Below are positions 1-6,009 of a stretch of DNA of 45,738 nt, piece after piece. The notes beneath the pieces were generated by a model. That model made no database searches. It was not told where the DNA came from and saw nothing but the letters and a program-made list of their open reading frames with translations. Within the stretch, counting starts at the first letter, position 1, and each line of letters starts with the position of its first letter. Source of the stretch: a virus. The DNA lies in IMG/VR virus record IMGVR_UViG_3300020186_000033, positions 1 to 45,738 of that record. One strand, 5' to 3'. Both the position numbers and the translations under genes were made by a program.

Positions 1-90
1 GCGGAGCGCATCCGCCGGCGTGTCCGCTTTGATTACTGACGTCGCTATGGCGTCGACGCGCCACGAGGCATTCACTCGGAAAAATGGCAT
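1..90 (-). CDS. Partial small ORF cut by the left edge
   Basis: An ATG at 90-88 follows a strong ribosome binding site (GAGGAGG, 7-9 bases upstream on the minus strand). Thirty codons are open to the edge, beginning MPFFRVNASW. The frame reaches position 1 on a codon boundary, and position 45738 is in the same frame of the ORF that ends at 45523, so joining the ends gives one 101-residue protein. The visible part, a short basic beta-type N-terminus followed by Ala/Asp-rich sequence, resembles no family I can name. The start is well supported; the function is unknown. Confidence 0.65.
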   Translation of the reverse strand, partial: MPFFRVNASWRVDAIATSVIKADTPADALR

Positions 91-103
91 GGTTCTTTCC
101 TCC

Positions 104-502
104 TCACTTGGCGCGCGGCGGTGACTGTGCCACGCCCTGAGCCACGGCGTCCGCGTAAACGCGGAACTGCTGGACGGTCTCGCGATGCGCGGCGACAAAC
201 GCAGCCGCGCCGACCTCTGCTAGGGCGAGCGTATCCAGCCCATGCGCATGCACCTTGACGTCATCCTCGCGCGGTTCCGCCGGCAACTTGTCGCCGAGGC
301 GCGCTGCATGCCGGACGGCGACGCGATATTGCCGCCACACTTCCTGGTGCATGGCCGCGCGCACCGCGGGCAGTTCGGGGTATGTTCCCCCGTAGTACAC
401 GGTGCCGCTTTCTGAATGGATTTGATACGCGACGCTCTTAACCTCGCGAGTGGCACGGGCGCGCAGCATTTCGTAATGTGTTGCAATTTCACGGGTGGTC
501 AT
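104..502 (-). CDS. Hypothetical early protein, 132 aa
   Basis: The ORF is open further upstream to 580, but the ATG at 502 is preceded by GTGGAGAGCC, a good ribosome binding site, and by the repeated leader element at 519-590, so this start is preferred. The protein begins MTTREIATHYEML and is Ala- and Arg-rich and probably mostly helical, with no membrane segment. It lies 13 bases upstream of the next leftward ORF. I recognise no family. Confidence 0.7.
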   Translation of the reverse strand: MTTREIATHYEMLRARATREVKSVAYQIHSESGTVYYGGTYPELPAVRAAMHQEVWRQYRVAVRHAARLGDKLPAEPREDDVKVHAHGLDTLALAEVGAAAFVAAHRETVQQFRVYADAVAQGVAQSPPRAK

Positions 503-518
503 GATGGCTCTCCACGGG

Positions 519-590
519 TTATCGGATCGCTCTAGGCGTTCCTTGCTACCGCCCCATGCCGGTGGCGCGGTAGCCGGCAACGTCTAACGC
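519..590 (-). repeat. Early-gene leader element, copy B, with hairpin
   Basis: On the minus strand this spacer holds GTTGCCGGCTACCGC, a variable loop, GCGGTAGCAAGGAAC, then GCCTAGAGCGATCCGATAAC, directly ahead of the ribosome binding site of the gene at 104-502. The two arms pair as a near-perfect hairpin. Copy A at 861-930 repeats both the hairpin and the tail; shorter relatives lie at 44098-44128 and 44345-44370. It could be a promoter, an RNA operator or the trace of a duplicated leader. Confidence 0.7.
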
Positions 591-844
591 TATACGGCGT
601 AGCCGCGTAGACGCGTCAGTGCGCGGGTATGCCAGTCCTCGAAGGCCGCGGTTGCCTCGCGTTTGGTTTTGTACCGGATCGGCGAACCTGCCACCCCACG
701 GTAATCCGACCACACCCAGCGGTGCCCGATCCGATCGATGGGGTAACCGCCACTCCCCCACATCATGACGTGGCGCAGTAGGGCGTGTTCGTCTTCGCTG
801 ATCGGGGTCATGTCGATTTTCCTCTCGACTGCATACTTGGTCAT
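590..844 (-). CDS. Hypothetical early protein, 84 aa
   Basis: It starts at an ATG with CTGGAGAAACTCAA upstream. It begins MTKYA, the same five residues as the clamp-like protein encoded just upstream (938-1609), and both early leaders are repeated, which suggests start regions copied between neighbours. The protein is rich in Trp, Arg and Tyr (WVWSDYRG), soluble and small. No family is recognised. Confidence 0.7.
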   Translation of the reverse strand: MTKYAVERKIDMTPISEDEHALLRHVMMWGSGGYPIDRIGHRWVWSDYRGVAGSPIRYKTKREATAAFEDWHTRALTRLRGYAV

Positions 845-860
845 TTGAGTTTCTCCAGTG

Positions 861-930
861 TTATCGGAATCGCTCTCGGCGTTCCCTGCTACCGCGCCCG
901 CGCTGGAGCGGTAGCCGGCAACGTCTAACG
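861..930 (-). repeat. Early-gene leader element, copy A, with hairpin
   Basis: The minus strand reads GACGTTGCCGGCTACCGC, a loop, GCGCGGTAGCAGGGAACG, then CCGAGAGCGATTCCGATAAC, followed by the ribosome binding site of the gene at 590-844. Arms and tail match copy B at 519-590 almost base for base while the loop differs, so the hairpin appears to be conserved as a structure. Confidence 0.7.
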
Positions 931-937
931 CGCTGGG

Positions 938-1609
938 TCAGCTGGCGCGCGCCCACGCCGGCAGGGCAGGCAAGGGCTTGCTGGCACCGGCCGCCGCGCC
1001 CGCAGGGGCGGCATAATTCATGGGCATGAGGATACCGAACGCGTCGTCTCGCCCAAGATCGACGAATGCCGCCGCGCGCTCATCGCTTGTCGGTACGACG
1101 CGCAGCGCGTCGTTACGGGCGGCGCCGCCGAATCTGGTGAGGTACCGCGCGCTGTACGTCGGCGCGCATGCCAGCGCTTGCTCGGGCATGGCCGGCACGA
1201 CCACCCGCCAGTGTACAAATTCTTCATCAAGTAGCTCGGTGCGCAGCGTGAACATGACGGTCGCGCCGGGCGCAAGCGCGTCAGCTGCCGTCGCAGCATG
1301 CACCACGTCGATTGTGACAGCGCGGCTCGTGGGGTCGGGCTGATCGATAACGACGTACTTGGGCCACCCACGCTTTTCCGCCTTGCACGCGGCGAACAGC
1401 GCCCTGCTTGCCGGGATAATCACGTCACGCGGCGGCGCAACGCGGTCAGCCGCGTAGGGCTGTGCCGCTAGCAGCGTATGCCCATCGGTCGCGACGATCG
1501 TCCCGCCCGCGTCGTACAGAACACCGGTGAGACGTAGGCGCGTGGCGTCGTCGGACGCGAAAGGAAATGCGTCGCGGTAGTACTGTGCGCCGAATGCATA
1601 CTTGGTCAT
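938..1609 (-). CDS. Sliding-clamp-like (DnaN-like) protein, 223 aa
   Basis: Residues 31-49 (LYDAGGTIVATDGHTLLAA) match the DnaN core strand that ends in TDGHR/T-L, and residues 191-197 (FGILMPM) match the C-terminal MPM signature of bacterial beta clamps. The length, 223 aa, suits a two-domain clamp such as T4 gp45 (228 aa, trimeric) rather than the three-domain DnaN of about 366 aa. The ATG at 1609 follows ACGGAGAGAAAA. The likely role is tethering a DNA polymerase or nuclease to DNA; no phage polymerase is visible in the window, so it may serve a host enzyme or compete with the host clamp. Family call is moderate, oligomer call is inference. Confidence 0.6.
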   Translation of the reverse strand: MTKYAFGAQYYRDAFPFASDDATRLRLTGVLYDAGGTIVATDGHTLLAAQPYAADRVAPPRDVIIPASRALFAACKAEKRGWPKYVVIDQPDPTSRAVTIDVVHAATAADALAPGATVMFTLRTELLDEEFVHWRVVVPAMPEQALACAPTYSARYLTRFGGAARNDALRVVPTSDERAAAFVDLGRDDAFGILMPMNYAAPAGAAAGASKPLPALPAWARAS

Positions 1610-1711
1610 TTTTCTCTCCGTGTCAGGGTGTTCGCAAAAATGAGCATGAACTATAGAGCCGGCTTTGCGAAGTGCTTTTGTTGCAGGTCTGCAATGCGAA
1701 ATCAGGAATCC

Positions 1712-1795
1712 CTAAAGATACAGATAGGCCAGCCTGGCCAGGATGAGCGCAGCGAACGCTCCCCAAAACATGACGCGCACCAGGTAGACGATCAC
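1712..1795 (-). CDS. Single-span membrane microprotein, 27 aa
   Basis: A GTG at 1795 overlaps the TGA of the upstream gene (GTGA), the coupling style seen across this genome. The product is almost wholly hydrophobic (core VMFWGAFAALILARLAYLYL) and would span the inner membrane once. No separate ribosome binding site is visible, so translation would depend on the vWA-like gene upstream. It contains one copy of the octamer TTGGGGAG. Function unknown. Confidence 0.5.
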   Translation of the reverse strand: MIVYLVRVMFWGAFAALILARLAYLYL

Positions 1796-2622
1796 GTTGT
1801 CACCCCGGGGTAATCGGCCGCGATAATGTCGCGAATTGCTACGGCCGAGGATTCGGGCGTTGCAAATGCCCGTGATCCGCTTGGCACGCTGGGGACGTAC
1901 ACCTGTCCGACGTCGGGCGTCGCCCGTGCCACGTGGCCGTAGGCACCATTTGTCGTGCACCGGTGCGCGTGCTCGCCTGTTTCCTGCATTGCGAAATGAG
2001 CGCGTCTCATATAGTCCGGGCACGCGAGGGCGAACGAAAGCCTATCAATGTCGAATTTATCGCCAGCGCGCTTCACCTCGACTCGATATTTCATGGTCAT
2101 TGCCATGTGATCGCAAGCATATACCGTTGTGATTTCGGTCGAGAACCCGGCCGTTTCCAGCGCGTCGCACCACGCCAACACGGCCGCGCCGCGATTGATC
2201 AGGTATGACGTTGGAATTGTAAATCCCGCAGTAATGTTGAGCAGGATGCGAATTGATGGGCGGACTCGCTGGAGTATGGGCGCGCGTCGGACCATTGATC
2301 GTGGCTCTCCAGCGCAGGCGAGCGGTACATGTGGCCGCTCCCCTCCCACGTCATAGCGATCGATTGCCCGGCGTGCAGTGCCCACAACGGCGCGCGCCGT
2401 GACAAGCGATCGCTGGATTTTTTCCAGCCCTTCCGGCCAACCGCGCTTAGCGGCGCTGACCATGTCGACCCACGACGCGAGGCTGCGGAATCCGGTTTTC
2501 GCTGAATCGTGCGAAGAATTTAGCGCTTTGGCGTGTCGCTGCGGATCGTCGACGAATTCGATGAACTCGCTCCAGGTCATATTTACGTCAGGCGATTTGG
2601 AGTGAAACGGCTCGCGGTTCAT
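1792..2622 (-). CDS. Degenerate vWA/CobT-like protein (DUF7192-like), 276 aa
   Basis: The N-terminal part carries MTWSEFIEFVDDP and RSLASWVDMVSAAKRGWPEG, which I associate with the phage family DUF7192. The C-terminal half resembles a von Willebrand A fold: a strand IRILLNITAG where a MIDAS motif DxSxS would sit, then RGAAVLAWCDALETAGF, like the helix after the MIDAS in CobT. The Asp and Ser metal ligands are missing, so metal binding is doubtful. The start ATG at 2622 has CCGGAGCGCAATC upstream and overlaps the stop of the AAA+ gene (ATGA). A coupled AAA+/vWA pair is the classic MoxR or CobS/CobT arrangement. The vWA reading is inference. Confidence 0.55.
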   Translation of the reverse strand: MNREPFHSKSPDVNMTWSEFIEFVDDPQRHAKALNSSHDSAKTGFRSLASWVDMVSAAKRGWPEGLEKIQRSLVTARAVVGTARRAIDRYDVGGERPHVPLACAGEPRSMVRRAPILQRVRPSIRILLNITAGFTIPTSYLINRGAAVLAWCDALETAGFSTEITTVYACDHMAMTMKYRVEVKRAGDKFDIDRLSFALACPDYMRRAHFAMQETGEHAHRCTTNGAYGHVARATPDVGQVYVPSVPSGSRAFATPESSAVAIRDIIAADYPGVTT

Positions 2623-3893
2623 GATTGCGCTCCGGCGGCGGCCTTGATTTTGGCGACACTCGCGGGATCAAGCCCTCGCCAGATCGTCATTTGCTCAACC
2701 TCGTTTTGCGCGAATTTCGCGCGAAGCAATTTTGCGCCGTCAATTGACGCTCTGGGAGACACGATCAGGTCGATTTTTAGCGTGGCGGCGGAGCGGCGGA
2801 TCCTCTGAACGTATGCGACCCACGCGCCGGAATCCTCGCCTGCTAGCGTGCTCTCGAGGTCCTCGTCGTATTGCCAATCGATGAATTTGAATCGGTCTAC
2901 GACTGATCCATCTTGTGACGTGGCGGCTACATAGATTCGGTCAGCGCCGCGCATCGTGGTGTTGCCGCCGGCCACGATCACGCAATCTGGGTGTTTTGGG
3001 ACCGTGCAATCGGCGAAATCTAGAGCGCCTGTGCTCAGGCCGTTGTTGAGAGCGACGCCCGCCGACGGATCGCTGCGGTCGAATTCGTCGAAAAGAAACA
3101 ACCCGCCAAACTCCCAGGATTCGCGGAGTTGTGTTCTGACCATGCGCCCATGCGCGTCGCGGAACCCGAGAAGGTCATACTTGCTGTCGATTTTGCCCGT
3201 ACTGCCAAACGGAAGCTTGAGCGCGAGGGCCGCGTTTTTGGCGGCTGTCGATTTGCCAGAGCCGGAGGGCCCGTGCAGGTAGACGTGCATTCGCAAGCCG
3301 GTGAGCCGGAGCAGTGTTTGGAACTGCCTGTGATGGCTTCCTGGGATTGTCTCCGGGTCAGCACCCGGCAGCACGATTTCGACGCGTGTCACGTTCGCGG
3401 CGTCGCGCGCTATCTCTCTGATGCGCGCTTCGTCCAGCGTCGGCCGGTTGGCTAGAGCGCGATCGATTTCGCCTCGGGCAATCTCCGCGATGATCGCGTC
3501 CAGGCTACCAGTTGCCTTCGGCGCTGGCGTAGGCTCTGGCGTAGGTTCCGGCTGTCGGACTGGCGGCGGGATATAGGGATCAGGCATGGCTGGTTCCTTC
3601 TGTTGTGGGATTGGGGTTGGCTGTTCGTGGCCAGGCCAGGTGTCCGAAGAGTAGACGTCAACGCATTTTTGGCCGTTGAATGCCTCTATCAGGGCTCTGA
3701 ATCCCCAAGCGTTTTTGACGTCGTTGCGCGGGAATCCGCTCGCGATCAGGTAGTATTTTACCGCTGTCCTGACTGGGATATCTCCGCCAGGCAGGCAGTC
3801 GAGGCTGATCGCGGTCAGCGTGCCAGGCAGGATGCGCGCCATGGAACAAAGTTGGCGTGGCGACGCATTGCTGGGAACAACTAGACGAGGCAC
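2619..3893 (-). CDS. MoxR/CobS-like AAA+ ATPase, 424 aa
   Basis: The chosen start is the GTG at 3893, preceded by AGGAGGACTGACC and abutting the stop of the pentapeptide gene; an ATG at 3587 (AGAAGGAACCAGCC) would give a shorter 322 aa form. Residues 1-80 form a small folded region, 104-128 a Pro-rich linker, and about 140-424 the AAA+ module: Walker A GPSGSGKST (208-216), Walker B LFLFDE (265-270), and a likely sensor or arginine-finger stretch DRFKFIDW. It should couple ATP hydrolysis to remodelling of a partner, most likely the vWA-like protein encoded directly downstream. CobS-like ATPases are known from other phages, but their target is not settled. Confidence 0.7.
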   Translation of the reverse strand: MPRLVVPSNASPRQLCSMARILPGTLTAISLDCLPGGDIPVRTAVKYYLIASGFPRNDVKNAWGFRALIEAFNGQKCVDVYSSDTWPGHEQPTPIPQQKEPAMPDPYIPPPVRQPEPTPEPTPAPKATGSLDAIIAEIARGEIDRALANRPTLDEARIREIARDAANVTRVEIVLPGADPETIPGSHHRQFQTLLRLTGLRMHVYLHGPSGSGKSTAAKNAALALKLPFGSTGKIDSKYDLLGFRDAHGRMVRTQLRESWEFGGLFLFDEFDRSDPSAGVALNNGLSTGALDFADCTVPKHPDCVIVAGGNTTMRGADRIYVAATSQDGSVVDRFKFIDWQYDEDLESTLAGEDSGAWVAYVQRIRRSAATLKIDLIVSPRASIDGAKLLRAKFAQNEVEQMTIWRGLDPASVAKIKAAAGAQS

Positions 3894-3895
3894 GG

Positions 3896-4435
3896 TCAGT
3901 CCTCCTGTTGCGCCCGTTGACGGAACAGGGAACCCGCGCGGACCGCCCCGGCGAAGGAAGCACCGACTGGGACCGCCCCGGCGAAGGAAGCACCGACGAA
4001 GGTCGCCCCGGAGAGATTCGCGCCGTCTAGGTTGGCGTAGTGCATACACGCGCGGGTCAGATTAGCGCCGGCAAGGTTTGCTCCGGCGAGTTTTGAGCAG
4101 GCGAGATTCGCGCGCTCGAGATTCGCCCCGGAGAGATTCGCGCCCGTCAGATCGGCGTTGGAGAGATCCGCCCCGGAGAGATTCGCGCCGGAGAGATCAG
4201 CGTCGACTAGAACGGCGTCAGAGAGATCCGCGCCAACTAGCCAGGAACCGCTTAGGTATGCTTCCGTCAGATCAGCGTGAGCCAGCGACGCGCCCGTTAA
4301 ATCAGCGTCGGACAGCACAGCATAGGCCAAGTAAGGGCCACGCGTGCGCGCTTCGGTCCTGGTAGGGTCAACAGTGGCAGTTTGCTGCCACCTGCCGTTG
4401 TGGCGGTTGAAAATCTTGACAGATGTTTGGGTCAT
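3896..4435 (-). CDS. Pentapeptide-repeat protein, 179 aa
   Basis: After about 35 non-repetitive residues comes a long run of A(D/N)LxG pentapeptides (for example ADLSGANLSGADL), which folds as a right-handed quadrilateral beta helix. Near the C-terminus two copies of a ten-residue unit (VGASFAGAVP/R) reflect a 30 bp tandem repeat at 3941-4000. Large pentapeptide proteins such as MfpA and Qnr mimic DNA and bind gyrase; whether this one does is not visible. The ATG at 4435 follows AGGAAAGCCCCAA and is the first leftward gene after the divergent control region. A second, smaller pentapeptide protein is at 43802-44080. Confidence 0.85.
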   Translation of the reverse strand: MTQTSVKIFNRHNGRWQQTATVDPTRTEARTRGPYLAYAVLSDADLTGASLAHADLTEAYLSGSWLVGADLSDAVLVDADLSGANLSGADLSNADLTGANLSGANLERANLACSKLAGANLAGANLTRACMHYANLDGANLSGATFVGASFAGAVPVGASFAGAVRAGSLFRQRAQQED

Positions 4436-4517
4436 TTGGGGCTTTCCTCATGTTAGCGGCCGCGCCGTGTCAGCGGCCGATGGGGAGAAGATCATGGGGA
4501 GCGGTCGATGAGCAGCG

Positions 4518-4574
4518 ATAATTCCGCATGCCCTCATGTAATTTCCGCATGTAATTTCCGACGACGGAATTAAC
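4518..4574. promoter_or_regulatory. Operator-like TAATTTCCG repeat cluster
   Basis: GTAATTTCCG occurs at 4538-4547 and 4551-4560, ATAATTCCG at 4518-4526, and the reverse complement CGGAATTAAC at 4565-4574. A further reverse copy, CGGAAATTAC, lies at 4923-4932. Two direct copies and one inverted copy within 57 bp, about 100 bp ahead of the leftward gene, look like binding sites for a regulator. No repressor gene is recognised in the window. Confidence 0.45.
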
Positions 4575-4789
4575 GGTCGGCCCATGGGGAGTCCCGTCAA
4601 GTCGCGGTTGCTCCCCATCCTGCTGCCCGGGCGAGCTCGCGGTAGTAGCGATTGATCACTTTTCGGTCGCTGAACGGTCGGTGTCGAAGGAAAAAGCCCT
4701 GAAACACCTGGACTCAACGTCATCTACTATAGAGTAGTTACCTACACACCCCGTGAGCTTGAGCGGTTGCTGGCGTTGCCGGCGGGTCG

Positions 4790-4871
4790 CAACCGTCAAC
4801 CGTCAATGGACACCAACCGTCAACCGTCAACCGGCAACCGGCAACCGTCAACCGTCCGTCAACCGTCCGTC
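4790..4871. repeat. CAACCGT heptamer array
   Basis: CAACCGT or CAACCGG is repeated nine times: two at 4790-4803, five head to tail at 4814-4848, then two 11-base forms CAACCGTCCGT at 4849-4870. All copies point the same way and there is no spacer, so this is an iteron-like tandem array, not CRISPR. Its position upstream of terS suits a packaging (pac) or origin site. Confidence 0.85.
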
Positions 4872-5196
4872 AACCAGAAGACACGTCATCATCCACCCAT
4901 CACGCACCCCGTAATTACCAATCGGAAATTACCAGCCTCAAGGAGAAGCCTTGGGGAACAGCTTTGGGGAGAGCCTTGGGGAGAGCCTTGGGGAGCAGCT
5001 TTGTGGGCCGTCAACAACTCGAGCACCGGTGCCCTGTCATGCCGAGTCCAGCCACCAGGTATGCGCTCCGTACACATGCGCCGAATTGAGCCTGGCGGCC
5101 GTGAATTTTTTGACCCCCGGCATGTCCGTTTTTTCTCGAGCGAGCGCGGCGGCTTTGGCCATCCCCCCGCGTGCCTCTTTCCAAACCAGGAAAAAA

Positions 5197-6009
5197 ATGC
5201 GAAATACGAGCATGCGCGGCAGACCCCCAAAGGGTGCTATCCCTGTTGACTGGTCCAACATCCGGATTCTTTGGGAAGCCGGCTCCTCGATTGGGGAAAT
5301 ATCGGCGCGGCATCCTATTACCTCGCGCGCGATTCTTTATCGTGCGGAGAAGGGGGGATGGGATCGGGTGGCGCGGACGCAGGCGCTCGTGGAGAGGCAT
5401 CAGGCACCCGGGAAGTTCTTCAAGGTCCCGGAGGGCACTCCTCCTCGGCGGCCGGAATCTGAGCGCACTTGGCAGGAAAAGAGCACCCCGCAGGCTTGGG
5501 TGGAGGCGTTGGATAGGGTGACGCGGCCGGAGTGGGGAGACATGTTTCCGAAGGTGGAGCTGGCGAATGTGCTGAACAATCTGACGAAGTGCATGCCGCT
5601 GGGATTGGCGTGCGATCTGGCGGGGATCACGGAGCGGGCGAGTCAGGCGTATCGGCAGCGGGAGCCGAGGCTGGACCAGATGTTCTTGCAGGCCAGGGCG
5701 ATGGCGGCCGAGTCGATGATCGACAAGATCAGCGCCGACAAGGATTGGAAGTCGGCGGCGTGGTTGCTCGAGCGCGGGATTGCGCGGGCGGAGTTCAAGC
5801 CGGACGAGGTGACGGGCAAGGAGAAGCTGGTGATCGAGATCAATGTTTCACGCGACCAGGCGATTGCCTCGAGCGCCGGGGTGATCGATCTGACGCCGGA
5901 CGCGGGGGTGGAGTACGTCGGCGGAAAATGGATCAGCGCGAACGCGGCCGCAGGCAGCGAAGCGGTCCTGCTTCCCAAGGCCGAGGATCTCCCCAAGGGT
6001 TTGACGTAA
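5197..6009 (+). CDS. terS: Terminase small subunit, 270 aa
   Basis: The start ATG at 5197 follows CCAGGAAAAAA; the frame is open upstream to 4951 but that part has no ribosome binding site and reads as non-coding. Residues about 18-58 (VDWSNIRILWEAGSSIGEI, then SRAILYRAEKGGWDR) form a helix-turn-helix, and residues 120-195 a helical region with the WLLER-type pattern of small terminases. It should recognise the packaging site and load the large subunit. It ends TAATG, overlapping the start of terL. Confidence 0.8.
   Translation: MRNTSMRGRPPKGAIPVDWSNIRILWEAGSSIGEISARHPITSRAILYRAEKGGWDRVARTQALVERHQAPGKFFKVPEGTPPRRPESERTWQEKSTPQAWVEALDRVTRPEWGDMFPKVELANVLNNLTKCMPLGLACDLAGITERASQAYRQREPRLDQMFLQARAMAAESMIDKISADKDWKSAAWLLERGIARAEFKPDEVTGKEKLVIEINVSRDQAIASSAGVIDLTPDAGVEYVGGKWISANAAAGSEAVLLPKAEDLPKGLT

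Larger units (their letters stand above)
4436..5196. promoter_or_regulatory. Divergent control region, 760 bp
   Basis: It separates the leftward arm (starting at 4435) from the rightward late arm (starting at 5197). It holds operator-like TAATTTCCG repeats, a small inverted repeat CTACT-ATAG-AGTAG (4723-4736), a CAACCGT heptamer array and three TTGGGGAG octamers in 32 bp. No ORF in it has both a ribosome binding site and a recognisable product; a 41-codon minus-strand ORF (5037-5162, beginning MAKAAALAREK) is the least bad candidate. No convincing sigma-70 promoter could be picked by eye. It probably carries both divergent promoters and, next to terS, possibly the packaging or replication start. 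Confidence 0.6.

Noticed and set aside
4448-4723. 91-codon minus-strand ORF in the control region
   Set aside because: No ribosome binding site at its start, Pro/Ser-rich sequence without any familiar pattern, and it covers the operator-like repeats; better explained as non-coding.
4713-4737. T7-type RNA polymerase promoter
   Set aside because: Only the ACTATAG core matches; upstream bases differ and no phage RNA polymerase gene is present.
4790-4871. CRISPR array
   Set aside because: Units are only 7-11 bases, directly adjacent and without spacers.
5037-5162. 41-codon minus-strand ORF beginning MAKAAALAREK
   Set aside because: It reads like protein but lacks a well-spaced ribosome binding site and lies antisense just ahead of terS; kept only as a mention in the control region.
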